The notes: generated by a model not told the origin, from the letters alone. A stretch of 64,000 bases of DNA from Streptococcus pyogenes (GCF_002055535.1 NZ_LN831034.1:1426001-1490000), one strand, 5' to 3'. Counted from the first letter of the stretch, positions 51,988-61,406 are shown. Translations and numbers: made by a program.

Positions 51988-52905
51988 TTATTCGTCATCT
52001 TCAGCTAGCAAGATTGCGCGTGTTGCTTCATCCAACAGTGGAAATCCAAGCTTCTTGCGTTCTGCAACAAAGGTCTTAGCAACGACACGTGCCAAATTAC
52101 GGATACGAGCAATGTAGCCTGCACGTTCTGTGACGGAAACAGCGCCACGGGCATCCAGCAGGTTAAACGTATGAGAACATTTGAGCACGTAATCATAAGC
52201 TGGGTGAACCAAACCTTCTTCTAGGGCACGCGAGGCTTCTTTTTCAAACTTTTCAAAGTTTTCAAGCAGCATGTCTTGGTCTGATATTTCGAAGGAATAT
52301 TTTGAATGCTCATACTCAGGTTGTAAGAAGATTTCACCATATTTAACACCTGGTGCCCACTCAATATCATAGACCGAATCCACTTCTTGAATATAGGAAG
52401 CTAAGCGCTCAAGACCATAAGTTACTTCTGCTGTCACTGGAGATGTCGCAAGGCCACCAACTTGTTGGAAATACGTAAATTGTGTGATTTCCATTCCATC
52501 AAGCCAAACTTCCCAACCAAGCCCTGCTGATCCTGTTGATGGGTTTTCCCAGTTATCTTCAACAAAACGAATATCATGTTCTAAAGGATTGATGCCCAAT
52601 TTTTCCAAAGAAGCAAGGTAAAGTTCTTGAATATTTGATGGTGATGGTTTCATGACCACTTGAAATTGGTGGTGTTGGTAAAGACGATTTGGGTTTTCTC
52701 CGTAACGGCCATCTGCAGGACGACGTGATGGCTCTACATAAGCCGCATTCCATGGCTCAGGACCTATAGCACGTAAGAACGTGTAAGGACTCATGGTCCC
52801 AGCTCCTTTTTCATTGTCATAGGCTTGCATGAGCATACAACCCTGATCATTCCAATATTGTTGTAAGGTCAAGATGATTTCTTGAAAGGTAAGTTTTTTA
52901 GACAT
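51988..52905 (-). CDS. glyQ: Glycyl-tRNA synthetase alpha subunit
   Basis: 305 residues, normal. The N-terminal [19 protein letters not shown], the [26 protein letters not shown] stretch and [20 protein letters not shown] are near-invariant in this class II catalytic subunit. It activates glycine and charges tRNA-Gly with GlyS. Preceded by a T-box leader, so expression follows tRNA-Gly charging. Confidence 0.97.
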   Translation of the reverse strand: MSKKLTFQEIILTLQQYWNDQGCMLMQAYDNEKGAGTMSPYTFLRAIGPEPWNAAYVEPSRRPADGRYGENPNRLYQHHQFQVVMKPSPSNIQELYLASLEKLGINPLEHDIRFVEDNWENPSTGSAGLGWEVWLDGMEITQFTYFQQVGGLATSPVTAEVTYGLERLASYIQEVDSVYDIEWAPGVKYGEIFLQPEYEHSKYSFEISDQDMLLENFEKFEKEASRALEEGLVHPAYDYVLKCSHTFNLLDARGAVSVTERAGYIARIRNLARVVAKTFVAERKKLGFPLLDEATRAILLAEDDE

Positions 52906-53013
52906 TTCGTACTCCTTTGATAGTAGTAAAATGGTATATCATTGACAATCGTTTTTTTGTCATCAGTAAAATACCTGACGATGTTACTAGCATGTATTAC
53001 AGGTCTAGGCACC

Positions 53014-53233
53014 AAAAAACCGCATTTTGATGCTCCTAAATCATAAGACCTAGGGGCGTCAAAACGCGGTTCCACCCTAATTTATTACTTCATTTATATA
53101 GTATCTTTTTGGGCAATATTGACAAATATACTTAATCACACTGCCCAAACGGAAGCGCCAATCTGCAGTCCTACCATTCGGCTCTAACTACCCCGAACTC
53201 GCTTTAGATAAGATACTTGCATCCTTTTTCCTA
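53014..53233 (-). promoter_or_regulatory. T-box riboswitch (glycine) controlling glyQS
   Basis: The diagnostic T-box AGGGTGGAACCGCG is on the minus strand at 53078-53065. It overlaps a terminator hairpin (53014-53070) in which CCGCGTTTTGA pairs with TCAAAATGCGG before a six-T run. The upstream part (about 53090-53233) has the length and helical potential of stem I. Uncharged tRNA-Gly should pair with the T-box and favour the antiterminator. I have not fixed the specifier codon (GGC expected). Confidence 0.93.
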
Positions 53234-53239
53234 GAGTCT

Positions 53240-53268
53240 AGTTTAGCATAAAGCCATTAGTTTGTCCA
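53240..53268 (-). promoter_or_regulatory. Promoter of the glyQS leader
   Basis: Minus strand TGGACA (53268-53263), 17-base spacer ending in TG-C, TAAACT (53245-53240). Predicted start near 53233, at the beginning of the T-box. Confidence 0.65.
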
Positions 53269-53276
53269 TCATGAGC

Positions 53277-53831
53277 TTAAGGTTTTGTTCGAGTACCGTT
53301 TGGAATAATCACTTCCGCTAATAGCTTGTTTTCTTCTCGAATACGTAAATATATTACTACAATGTAGCATGGGAAAAGAAGCATAGCCGTAATTTTAGCA
53401 TGGCAAAGTAAGGCTATGCCCACCAGCTCAGGGGCGATATTTAAAAAGTAGTTAGGATGTTTAATCGTTTTGAACAACCAGTGATCCACATATTTGTGGT
53501 CTTTTGCTAACATCAATTTTACAGTCCAAATGTCACCTAAGATACGTGTCACTTCATATAAAACAGCTACTGATAATAACATCAACAAAAGACCTAAAAA
53601 ACTAATGCCATCAAACTTAATTTGTTTAAGCAGCGCTTCAATCACCGCAAACACATAAATCATAATGTGAAGTAACGTCAAAAATTTCGTGTTCTGAGCA
53701 CCAAATTCCTGTCCTCCTTGGGCTAATATGGCTTTTTCATTTGTTATCGATTTCTTCAAAAATACTAAACGAATAGTAAACATAGCTAACATCACTAAAA
53801 AGATGGTCACAATACGGCTCCTTATTTTCAA
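53277..53831 (-). CDS. Isoprenylcysteine carboxyl-methyltransferase (ICMT)-like membrane protein
   Basis: 184 residues with four to five membrane helices. The C-terminal HPNYFLNIAPELVGIALL followed by RIREENKLL matches the ICMT/phospholipid methyltransferase signature (HPxY and an E-x-x-L segment) that binds SAM at the membrane. Bacterial members methylate small lipids or polyketide-like phenols; the substrate here is unknown. It is read towards the glyQS promoter. Confidence 0.7.
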   Translation of the reverse strand: MKIRSRIVTIFLVMLAMFTIRLVFLKKSITNEKAILAQGGQEFGAQNTKFLTLLHIMIYVFAVIEALLKQIKFDGISFLGLLLMLLSVAVLYEVTRILGDIWTVKLMLAKDHKYVDHWLFKTIKHPNYFLNIAPELVGIALLCHAKITAMLLFPCYIVVIYLRIREENKLLAEVIIPNGTRTKP

Positions 53832-53941
53832 TAATAGTTTCTTTCACAAAACACTAATAAAGATTATAGCTAAATGATAAACCTTTGTCAAACCGTTTTC
53901 AAAAAAGATTTAGCGAATTATGGCTAAATCTTTGTAGTTCC

Positions 53942-54784
53942 TTAAAAACTTGTAGTATCAGGGTTAGGAATCGCTGACATTCCTGAGAGATAGCGAATTG
54001 TTTTTTTATCTTCTTGTGTCAAGCTCACATCAAAAATAGCCATATTTTCCTTGATGCGCTCATCATGCACCGATTTTGGCAAGGGAATAAAACCTTCTGC
54101 CAGCGACCAAGCTAAGGCAACTTGTGCCACTGTTTTGTCATATTTATTAGCTAACTGCTGCATAGTCTCATTATCAAAAATCTCCCCTTGTCCTAGAGGA
54201 CTCCAAGCTTCCAATAAAATCTCATTTGCCTTACAATAATCAACCACTTCCTTTTGATAGCAACCTGGGGCTAATCGAATCTGATTAATTGCTGGAGTTA
54301 TTTTAGCTGTCTCTTGAAGAGCTTCTAGATGATGCACCATAAAATTGCTGACGCCAATGCTTTTAATAAGCCCTGCTTCAACCGCCTCTTCCATATATTG
54401 CCATGCTTGGGCATTTGCCTCTTTCCAAGTGTTACGCAGAGCTTTTGGGTTTGGCCAATGGATAAGATAGAGATCCACATAATCCAGACCAAGACGGTCA
54501 AGAGAAGCAGCTAAAGCGTCTTTTGCCCCTTCATAACTATGGGCGTCATTCCAGAGTTTAGTTGTAATAAATAAGTCTTCTCGTAGAACCCCAGAATCCT
54601 TGATGGCACGACCCACACTTTCTTCATTTTTATAAATAGCTGCAGTATCAATATGACGATAGCCAGCCTTGATGGCTGCTAAGGTAGATTGGTAAGCTTC
54701 CTCACCATCGGCTGCTTGGTAAGTTCCAAATCCTAAAACGGGAATCTCATAGCCACTTGTCATTTTTACTGTTGTTACCATCAC
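53942..54784 (-). CDS. Aldo/keto reductase
   Basis: 280 residues. The catalytic tetrad is visible: Asp and Tyr in HIDTAAIYKNEESVG, Lys in FITTKLWND, His in YLIHWPNPKAL. NADPH-binding segment IPLPKSVHDERI near the C-terminus. It resembles bacterial 2,5-diketo-gluconate reductase or methylglyoxal reductase types; the physiological substrate is not evident. It stands alone. Confidence 0.88.
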   Translation of the reverse strand: MMVTTVKMTSGYEIPVLGFGTYQAADGEEAYQSTLAAIKAGYRHIDTAAIYKNEESVGRAIKDSGVLREDLFITTKLWNDAHSYEGAKDALAASLDRLGLDYVDLYLIHWPNPKALRNTWKEANAQAWQYMEEAVEAGLIKSIGVSNFMVHHLEALQETAKITPAINQIRLAPGCYQKEVVDYCKANEILLEAWSPLGQGEIFDNETMQQLANKYDKTVAQVALAWSLAEGFIPLPKSVHDERIKENMAIFDVSLTQEDKKTIRYLSGMSAIPNPDTTSF

Positions 54785-54854
54785 AAAAACCTCCTTTTAT
54801 CAATATCTGTAAGCGATTACTTTAATCTATTCTATCATAAAGAAAGAAAATACA

Positions 54855-54898
54855 AAAAGAATTGGCCTGCCAGACATAGCTACCCCAATCCTTTTGTA
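54855..54898 (-). terminator. Terminator of nagA
   Basis: CAAAAAGAATTGG (54855-54867) pairs with CCAATCCTTTTG (54887-54898) with one mismatch, followed by TTTTTG on the minus strand. Confidence 0.6.
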
Positions 54899-54902
54899 TC
54901 TC

Positions 54903-56051
54903 TTAGGCATCAAAAGCTTTTTGCCCATTTAAATAGGTTGCAACAAGTGTTAAATCCTTATCAAGAACAATAAAGTCAGCCGCATGCCCAGCTTTGATTT
55001 GACCACATACGTCGTCAATACCGACAGAAACAGCTGGCACATAAGTTGCCATATGAATGGCTTCTGCCGGAGTTGCGATTCCCCAGGCCACTACATTTCT
55101 AAGGCCATCTTTTAATTTCAAAATAGATCCTGCCAAGTTTCCACTCTCTTTAAGACGAGCAGTGCCATTTGCCACAACCACAGAGAATTCCCCCAAGAGG
55201 TAATCACCATCTGGTGAACCACCTGCTCGCATACAGTCCGTAATCATGGCTACATGATCATGCCCTTTTTGCTGCATCAAAATATCACAAGCAATTGGTG
55301 AGACATGGTGGCCATCACAAATCAACTCTGCGTAAGTATTTGGAAGATTATAAACCGCTCCCACCATTCCTGGTTCACGGTGGGTCAATCCTCGCATGCC
55401 ATTATAAGCATGAACCCAAACACTAGCACCAGCTTGAACAGCTTCTTTAGCCTCTTGATAAGTACCGTTTGAATGCCCTAAGGCCACTGTTACGCCTTGT
55501 TTTGTCACTGCAGACACAAATTCTTTGACACCATCACGTTCAGGAGCAAGGGCAATTTTTTTGATGAGCCCTTTAGCAGCTTTTTGCCAAGCATCAAATT
55601 CCTCCAAGCGTGGGGTTTTCATATAACTTGGGTTTTGAGCACCCTTATATTCTTCGGTAAAATAAGGACCTTCAAAGTAGATACCTTGTATTTTAGCACC
55701 TTTTACCTGATCAGCAACTGAAGCAATAGTCCCTGATACTTTTTCTAACTGCTCAAAGGTAGAAGTTAAGGTCGTCGGTAAAAAAGACGTTACTCCTGTT
55801 GCTAATAGTCCTTCACTCATTTGATGAATCCCTTGGGCAGAATTATCCATGACATCAGCTCCCGCATAGCCATGGATATGCGTATCCACAAGACCTGGTG
55901 CAATTTGATAACCGGTGTAGTCAATGATTTGCGCATCTGCCGGAACAATTTCTGTCCACTCCCCAAAAACACCATCATGAAGACTTAGGTAGCCAGCCGG
56001 TCTCACCTCTGTTGGGTAATAAAAACAATCTGCTTTAAGATAGCATGTCAT
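54903..56051 (-). CDS. nagA: N-acetylglucosamine-6-phosphate deacetylase
   Basis: 382 residues. Amidohydrolase metal-site motif HIHGYAGADVMD, later GHSNGTYQEA, HAYNGMRGLTHREPG and catalytic Asp in TDCMRAGGSPDG. Removes acetate from GlcNAc-6-P on the way to fructose-6-P or amino-sugar pools. Preceded by a promoter and palindromic operator. nagB and a GntR-family nagR must be elsewhere. Confidence 0.95.
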   Translation of the reverse strand: MTCYLKADCFYYPTEVRPAGYLSLHDGVFGEWTEIVPADAQIIDYTGYQIAPGLVDTHIHGYAGADVMDNSAQGIHQMSEGLLATGVTSFLPTTLTSTFEQLEKVSGTIASVADQVKGAKIQGIYFEGPYFTEEYKGAQNPSYMKTPRLEEFDAWQKAAKGLIKKIALAPERDGVKEFVSAVTKQGVTVALGHSNGTYQEAKEAVQAGASVWVHAYNGMRGLTHREPGMVGAVYNLPNTYAELICDGHHVSPIACDILMQQKGHDHVAMITDCMRAGGSPDGDYLLGEFSVVVANGTARLKESGNLAGSILKLKDGLRNVVAWGIATPAEAIHMATYVPAVSVGIDDVCGQIKAGHAADFIVLDKDLTLVATYLNGQKAFDA

Positions 56052-56074
56052 CTTTTTTCCTCCCTTTTTTCCTT

Positions 56075-56103
56075 ATTATACGCCTTATTCTTTACTTTGT
56101 AAA
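56075..56103 (-). promoter_or_regulatory. nagA promoter
   Basis: TTTACA (56103-56098), 17-base spacer, TATAAT (56080-56075) on the minus strand: near-consensus and followed by GGGAGG. Confidence 0.8.
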
Positions 56104-56115
56104 TGGTATATACCA
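56104..56115. promoter_or_regulatory. NagR-type operator abutting the nagA -35
   Basis: The perfect 12-base palindrome TGGTATATACCA directly adjoins the -35 hexamer of nagA. It matches the TGGTnTAnACCA form bound by GntR-family NagR/DasR repressors. GlcN-6-P or GlcNAc-6-P would be the expected inducer. Confidence 0.75.
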
Positions 56116-56132
56116 CTTTTGGGATTCAAAAA

Positions 56133-56162
56133 AGAAAACGTGGATGATCATTCACGTTTTCT
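56133..56162 (-). terminator. Terminator of the Na/Pi cotransporter gene
   Basis: Perfect 10-base arms 56133-56142 and 56153-56162 (AGAAAACGTG), with a run of six Ts on the minus strand. Confidence 0.8.
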
Positions 56163-56168
56163 CTTTTT

Positions 56169-57818
56169 TTAAAGCTGGTGTGAAAGTACTTTCTCTGCTA
56201 AATTCAAGGCATGATCTGTGATGCGGGTATAGTGGGAAATAATATCAATAAAATTAATACCTGCTTGTGCCGTACATTCTCCACAATTCAAGCGCTTAAT
56301 GTGGGTTTTACGTAATCGTCGCTCTTTTTCTTCAATTTCTTTATGGCGAGTCACAATAGTTTGCGCCAAGTCTGTATCACTATCAACGATAGCTCTAATG
56401 GCATCCAGTGTTAAACAATGCGTCAATTGATACATCTCTGTCAATTCTTGACGAGCAGATATTGAAAAACCAATTTGTTTAGATATGATGCCTTCAATTA
56501 GAATGCCTAAAGACTCAGAATGATCTCCAATTCTTTCCAAATCACGTGAAGAGTCAAGAATACCAGCCAAGACTTCATTTTCACTTGGGCTGAGGGCTTC
56601 GTTAGAAATATCAACCAAATAAGTGGTTAACTCCTCATCGATGGTATCAACTGCTCTTTCATAACGCTTGACCTTTTCCCCAAATTTACCGTCAGCTGTC
56701 ATAATATAACTGTAAGAAGCTTCAAAAGCTTGAATCGCATAAGAGGCTAAATGAACCAATTCCTTGTGGGCATTTCCTAGTGCGATAGAAGGGGCTTGGG
56801 TAATAAGTAAGCGATCTAAATAAAGGGCTTCGTATTTGACCACTTCATCTTCTCCTGGAATGAGTCTAGTCACAATCATAGCTAGTAGACTAATGAAAGG
56901 AATTAATAAGATGGTATTAGTGATATTAAAAGAACCGTGAGAAAAAGCGATAGTCATCTCAGGCGTTAAACTCAACTTTGATTGTAGCCATAACATCAAT
57001 GATGTGAATGGGACTAGGATAATCATAAAAATAATTGTACCGATCAAATTAAATAACACATGAGCTGCTGCCACACGTTTAGCAGCAATATTTGAACCTA
57101 TAGCTGCTAAGACAGCTGTAATGCAGGTTCCTATATTTGAGCCTAACAAAATAGGAATAGCCCCCTGTAAGGTCAAAAGACCGCCTGAAAACAGTCCCTG
57201 TAAAATCCCGATAATGGCTGCCGATGACTGAATCAACATGGTCAAAGCCGTTCCGATAAAGACACCTTGGAAGGGTTTATCACCTAATGTCGCTAAATAA
57301 TTTTGAAAGGCTGACACAGATTTCAAAGGATCCATGGCATCTCCCATTAGGTTCAGCGAGAAGAAAATTCCTCCGACACCAAAAATGATACGCCCAAAAT
57401 TGTTGAGCTTTTTATTAGAGGTAAAGAAAAGACAGGCTGCACCAATAAAAATCATGGGCAAGGCGTAATCTCCTAGTTTAAAACCAATTAAAAACGAAGT
57501 GATAGTCGTTCCAATATTAGCCCCCATAACAATTCCAATGGCTTGTCGCAAATTTAGCAAACCCGCAGAAACCAAACCAACCGTAATTACAGTTACGCCT
57601 GAACTGGACTGAATTAAGGCAGACATGGCAATTCCGACTAAGATACCAAAAAAGGGATTACTGGTGTATTTATCAATGTAATACCTTAGTTTATCTCCTG
57701 CTGCTTGTTGCAGACCATCTCCCATATACTTGATACTGAAAAGAAAGAGACCTAAGCCTCCAAAGAAATGAAATGCAATGTCTTGCCAATTTACTGACAC
57801 AATATTGTCCTCGCTCAA
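56169..57818 (-). CDS. Na+/phosphate cotransporter of the NptA/PNaS family with a PhoU-like tail
   Basis: 549 residues. The membrane half (about 10-320) carries the paired signatures MSALIQSSSGVTVITVGLV and LTMLIQSSAAIIGILQGL, typical of type II Na/Pi transporters. The C-terminal 200 residues are helical and PhoU-like (SRDLERIGDHSESLGILIE, TRITDHALNLAEKV). Expected to move inorganic phosphate with sodium, though some members are better seen as regulators of phosphate balance. Confidence 0.9.
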   Translation of the reverse strand: MSEDNIVSVNWQDIAFHFFGGLGLFLFSIKYMGDGLQQAAGDKLRYYIDKYTSNPFFGILVGIAMSALIQSSSGVTVITVGLVSAGLLNLRQAIGIVMGANIGTTITSFLIGFKLGDYALPMIFIGAACLFFTSNKKLNNFGRIIFGVGGIFFSLNLMGDAMDPLKSVSAFQNYLATLGDKPFQGVFIGTALTMLIQSSAAIIGILQGLFSGGLLTLQGAIPILLGSNIGTCITAVLAAIGSNIAAKRVAAAHVLFNLIGTIIFMIILVPFTSLMLWLQSKLSLTPEMTIAFSHGSFNITNTILLIPFISLLAMIVTRLIPGEDEVVKYEALYLDRLLITQAPSIALGNAHKELVHLASYAIQAFEASYSYIMTADGKFGEKVKRYERAVDTIDEELTTYLVDISNEALSPSENEVLAGILDSSRDLERIGDHSESLGILIEGIISKQIGFSISARQELTEMYQLTHCLTLDAIRAIVDSDTDLAQTIVTRHKEIEEKERRLRKTHIKRLNCGECTAQAGINFIDIISHYTRITDHALNLAEKVLSHQL

Positions 57819-57972
57819 TTTTTTAGTCTATTCTATTTTAATGTATTACGGTCTTTATCACAAGGTTTTTTTAAGCGTTTCTGTGTATACCGATGTCAAC
57901 ATTTGCATATTATTGGTTTGATAAGGTGTTAGGCTTTTCCGATATTTTACATCATTTGTTTTTGCACAAATC

Positions 57973-58001
57973 TTTTCATTTCGTTTAATTAGAGGTATAA
58001 T
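57973..58001 (+). promoter_or_regulatory. Promoter of the exported repeat protein gene
   Basis: TTTTCA (57973-57978), 17-base spacer, TATAAT (57996-58001). Predicted start near 58008, with AAAGGAG before the ATG at 58038. Confidence 0.65.
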
Positions 58002-58037
58002 ATGGCTACGATGAAACAATATCATAAAGGAGATTCC

Positions 58038-58724
58038 ATGACTAAATCACAAAAAGAGGCGCTTTATTGGATGTTGAGTGTTCTAACTATCACTCTAATA
58101 GGTGGCTCCTGCCTTATTTTTGGATCCCACCCTCAAACGCAAGATAAGGTAGCTAAACATTCTAAAAGTGCTGCTAGTTTACTAAAAAAAGCAGTTAAAG
58201 CAGTTAATGACGCTGATCGTTTAGCCACTGCAGCTGCTATCCAAGAAGCCCAGAAAGCTGTTGATAAATTAGCAGAATCTTCTAAGAAAAAAACGCTACA
58301 AGAACAGCTAAACGTTGCCAAAGCAAAGCAAGAGCAAGAAGATGCAGCTACTCAAGCAGTTAAAGCTGCTGAGGAGACTCTCAATCAAAATCTTAAAGAT
58401 ATCGCCCAAAAAGCAGTTAACGACTTAAGTAACAAAGGTAAAAAAGCCGCTTTACAATCTCGGTTAGACGCTATTTTACCAGCGAAACCCATTATTGATG
58501 AATTTCCAAGACAAAGTGGAGAAATAACAGATAACTCTTACTGGACACCTTTCCCAGGAGACGTCTCAGATACTTATGATAATTCCCAGTCACCTACTTT
58601 AGACCCAAGCTCAGAATCTTCAGCTTCAGATGTTACACCACAACCTAGTCATCCTGATCCAATTCCACCTCAGACCTCTTCAGAACCTTCCGACTCAGGA
58701 GACAAGCAATCATCAAAAGAGTAA
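58038..58724 (+). CDS. Exported or membrane-anchored protein with helical repeats, unknown function
   Basis: 228 residues from the ATG at 58038 (MTKSQKEALYWML); an upstream in-frame ATG at 58002 lies in the -10 region. A hydrophobic segment (about 9-30) acts as signal anchor or signal peptide. Residues about 48-145 contain two related helical modules, AVKAVNDADRLATAAAIQEA ... KKKTLQEQLNVAKA and AVKAAEETLNQNLKDIAQKA ... KKAALQSRLDAI. The last 75 residues are Ser/Pro/Asp-rich and lack LPXTG. It is flanked by its own promoter and terminator. The family was not recognised with confidence. Confidence 0.7.
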   Translation: MTKSQKEALYWMLSVLTITLIGGSCLIFGSHPQTQDKVAKHSKSAASLLKKAVKAVNDADRLATAAAIQEAQKAVDKLAESSKKKTLQEQLNVAKAKQEQEDAATQAVKAAEETLNQNLKDIAQKAVNDLSNKGKKAALQSRLDAILPAKPIIDEFPRQSGEITDNSYWTPFPGDVSDTYDNSQSPTLDPSSESSASDVTPQPSHPDPIPPQTSSEPSDSGDKQSSKE

Positions 58725-58800
58725 TACAACAGTTTTTCGTAAAATCAATCAATAAACGTTTTAGACGGCTATCTTAGTGATTAGTCTTCCTGACATCTTA

Positions 58801-58836
58801 AAAAAGCTAGCTCAAATCAAAAGAGTCTAGCTTTTT
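58801..58836. terminator. Bidirectional terminator
   Basis: Perfect 10-base arms 58801-58810 (aaaaagctag) and 58827-58836 between the convergent repeat-protein and degV genes. Confidence 0.75.
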
Positions 58837-58852
58837 GTTTTGTTAGATAGCA

Positions 58853-59695
58853 TTAAATTTCGTAGCCCATTAAAAGTCCTCCGTCTTCAGCATAAAAGCT
58901 ACACAAACCTGAGGTCCTTCCAGTTTGAATCACAGCATCAGGATATAAAGATTTGATTTTTTCACTGATCTGCTCACAAATTTTTGGATTTTGAGCATGA
59001 GCAATGTAAACTTTTCCGCCTACATAACCCTCTTTTTGAATTTCTTCTATCAAGGCAGAAACTGCTTTTTTTTGACCACGCGCTTTTTGAAGAAGTTCAA
59101 GCGTTCCTTTATTGCTAGCTTTCCCAACCATTCTAATATTGAGTAAGCCAATTACTTTACCTACTAATTTACTCAGTCGACCATTTTTAACCAAATTATC
59201 AACCTTGGCAAGCACAAAAATCAAACGTGTTTTTTGCTGATAAGCTGTGATCTGTTTGACAACTTCTTCAAAGGATAATCCAAGTTTGATCAACCGCTCA
59301 AGCTCCAGTACGAGCAAATCCATCTCGCCACCTGCTGATAAAGAATCGATTAGATGAATATTGACATTAGGATTTTCTTCAAGAAGTTCATTTTTAGCCA
59401 GTCGTGCACTATTATGACTGCCAGATAAGGTCCCTGTAATTGTCATCACGATAACATTATCTGCACCTCTATAGGCCTGCAAAAAGGCTTCTGGGCTTGG
59501 ACAGCTAGATGTCGTTGCTTTAGACGACTGGTACATAGTTGTCATCATATTATCGATATCTAATCCATCATCATCTCTAAAAATTTCTGTGCCAATCTGT
59601 AGGGTCAAAGGCACACGTTCAAAGCGCAACTCTTTGGATTGTCTAGTCAAACTTCTAAGATCACATCCTGAATCTGTTACAATTTTCCAAGTCAT
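58853..59695 (-). CDS. DegV family fatty-acid-binding protein (FakB type)
   Basis: 280 residues. Motifs TDSGCDL, TLSGSHNSARLA and DSLSAGGEMDLLVLE are the fatty-acid pocket signatures. FakB proteins bind a fatty acid and present it to the kinase FakA for phosphorylation; several paralogues differ in chain specificity. It diverges from a TetR regulator over a 290-base gap. Confidence 0.85.
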   Translation of the reverse strand: MTWKIVTDSGCDLRSLTRQSKELRFERVPLTLQIGTEIFRDDDGLDIDNMMTTMYQSSKATTSSCPSPEAFLQAYRGADNVIVMTITGTLSGSHNSARLAKNELLEENPNVNIHLIDSLSAGGEMDLLVLELERLIKLGLSFEEVVKQITAYQQKTRLIFVLAKVDNLVKNGRLSKLVGKVIGLLNIRMVGKASNKGTLELLQKARGQKKAVSALIEEIQKEGYVGGKVYIAHAQNPKICEQISEKIKSLYPDAVIQTGRTSGLCSFYAEDGGLLMGYEI

Positions 59696-59890
59696 TTTTT
59701 ATCCTTCTTTTTCTCTAATTTGTGTTCGGTAACAAAGACCAGATTATTAAGCCTTCGCTAAGATGTCTAGGCTAATGGTAATAACTAGTCATTAAATCCT
59801 ATGTTTTATTACTAGCCTTTTCAATAGTTAGTAAAGTCATCCAATAGAGCTATACAAGGAGGTAATGAGGCTCCTGATAACTAACTTTAG

Positions 59891-59919
59891 TTGACAAATT
59901 AAGACTTTTCCCATAAAAT
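59891..59919 (+). promoter_or_regulatory. Promoter of the TetR regulator gene
   Basis: Consensus TTGACA (59891-59896), a 17-base spacer, TAAAAT (59914-59919). The 59696-59890 stretch before it shows no gene. Confidence 0.8.
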
Positions 59920-59987
59920 TATATCATTATTAAGTCGGTTTTTGCTACTGATAACTCATCAGATGTAACACTTGAAAGGTATTTGTG

Positions 59988-60545
59988 ATGACTGATAAAG
60001 CACTCTCAAAAAGATCACTTCAAAACTTAACACAATTTAATAAAGAAACACGACGCATAGCACGTGAATCTATGGAAATCGCCTTACTAAATCTTCTAGA
60101 AACAAAACCTTTAGGTGATATTACGATTTCAGAATTGGTGACGAAAGCAGGAGTATCTCGTAACGCTTTTTATCGTAATTATACCTCTAAAGAAGCCATT
60201 ATAGAACAACTGTTAGTAGGGGTTATCCGTCGTATTTTTCGTGGACTAAAACAATTTGATATTAAAACTCAGGCTTATCAAGCTTGGCTCTATCTTTTTA
60301 CTGAAGCTAAAAAAGAAGCTCAGCTTCTTAAAATGATTTTCAAACATCACCTGCACCATCTTCTAACACGATTAGTCACTAAACGTCTGAAAGCTTATCA
60401 AAAATTAAAAGACAAAAAACAATCGCACTATAAGCGCCTTTTTTGGAGCAATGCTATTGTTTCTGTCTTGACAAACTGGATTTCAGATGACATGATCGTT
60501 CCTGCCGAAGAAATGGCTGCTATGGGCTTGCCTCTATTAACGTAA
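59988..60545 (+). CDS. TetR/AcrR-family regulator
   Basis: 185 residues from the second of two tandem ATGs (MTDKALSKRSLQNLTQ; the first, 59985, adds one Met). The helix-turn-helix ITISELVTKAGVSRNAFYRNYTSKEAIIEQLL is typical. The C-terminal half is a basic helical bundle, so ligand type is unclear. It is divergent from degV and may control it, but no clear shared palindrome was found. Terminated by a 17-base-pair hairpin. Confidence 0.85.
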   Translation: MTDKALSKRSLQNLTQFNKETRRIARESMEIALLNLLETKPLGDITISELVTKAGVSRNAFYRNYTSKEAIIEQLLVGVIRRIFRGLKQFDIKTQAYQAWLYLFTEAKKEAQLLKMIFKHHLHHLLTRLVTKRLKAYQKLKDKKQSHYKRLFWSNAIVSVLTNWISDDMIVPAEEMAAMGLPLLT

Positions 60546-60576
60546 AAAGGTTCCTTTTGGGAACCTTTTTACGTTA
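60538..60576. terminator. Strong bidirectional terminator
   Basis: Perfect 17-base arms 60538-60554 and 60560-60576 with a five-base loop. It overlaps the stop of the TetR gene and serves the convergent phosphatase gene. Confidence 0.9.
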
Positions 60577-60580
60577 ATTG

Positions 60581-61405
60581 TTAGTCTTTTTGAGCTACAA
60601 GTGCAAACTGACGGATAGCCTGGGCCACACCCGCCATATCATTAGTCAAAGTGACTTTGTCAGCTAATGGCTTGATAGCTGCTGAAGCATTTTCCATAGC
60701 AACTCCTAAACCAGCATAAGTTAACATCTCAATGTCATTGGGAGCATCCCCAATAGCCATCACTTGGTCAGCAGTTAAACCCAAATCTTCTACTAATTCT
60801 TTGAGAGCCGATGCCTTGCTGACTCCCTGAGGGAGAATTTCTAAAATATTATCTTGGCTACGAACAACATGAAAACTCTGACTAAGCTGATTTCTCACCG
60901 CACGTTCAAAGGCATCTAGCGCAGCTTTTTCTCCTAAGTACATGGCTTGAAAAATCAGGCGAGGAGTGTCCGACAGCTCTGCTAAGGAGACAGGCTTGAC
61001 AATGGTAAATACCAAATCTCCATCTTCCTGCACAAGGTCTGGCACTTCTTCTTCAAGCACCAAATAATCGTTTTCCTCAGTTAAAGTCAGGTAAATATCT
61101 GGAAAACTTTGGCTTAGCTCTTCCAGCAATTCAATATCTGAAACCTTCAACATTTTTGAATGGCGTAATTGCCAGTCAGGACTACTATAAGTACTACAGC
61201 CATTATTGATAATGAGGAATTCCTCTTGTGTCAAACCTAATTGGTCAAAATAGGGTCTTGTCCCTGACTGAGGCCGGCCTGTGCATAAGACAATTTTTAA
61301 GCCTGACTGAGCTGCTTCTTGGATGGCTGTGATATTCTCTTTTGGAATCTGTTTGTCCTGGTTTAATAAGGTGCCGTCCAAATCAATTGCAATTAGTTGA
61401 ATCAT
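60581..61405 (-). CDS. Cof-type HAD phosphatase
   Basis: 274 residues from the ATG at 61405 (MIQLIAIDLDGTLLNQD), with the catalytic DLDGT (8-12), a C2B cap, and late GDAPNDIEML (motif IV). The frame extends 19 codons upstream over the end of the next gene. Members dephosphorylate small metabolites such as sugar phosphates or pyridoxal phosphate; the substrate is unknown. It directly follows the TRIC-type gene. Confidence 0.88.
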   Translation of the reverse strand: MIQLIAIDLDGTLLNQDKQIPKENITAIQEAAQSGLKIVLCTGRPQSGTRPYFDQLGLTQEEFLIINNGCSTYSSPDWQLRHSKMLKVSDIELLEELSQSFPDIYLTLTEENDYLVLEEEVPDLVQEDGDLVFTIVKPVSLAELSDTPRLIFQAMYLGEKAALDAFERAVRNQLSQSFHVVRSQDNILEILPQGVSKASALKELVEDLGLTADQVMAIGDAPNDIEMLTYAGLGVAMENASAAIKPLADKVTLTNDMAGVAQAIRQFALVAQKD

Positions 61406-61406
61406 C

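Noticed and set aside
52869..53075. 68-codon minus-strand frame over the glyQ leader
   Set aside because: It covers the T-box and its terminator; the regulatory RNA explains the sequence.
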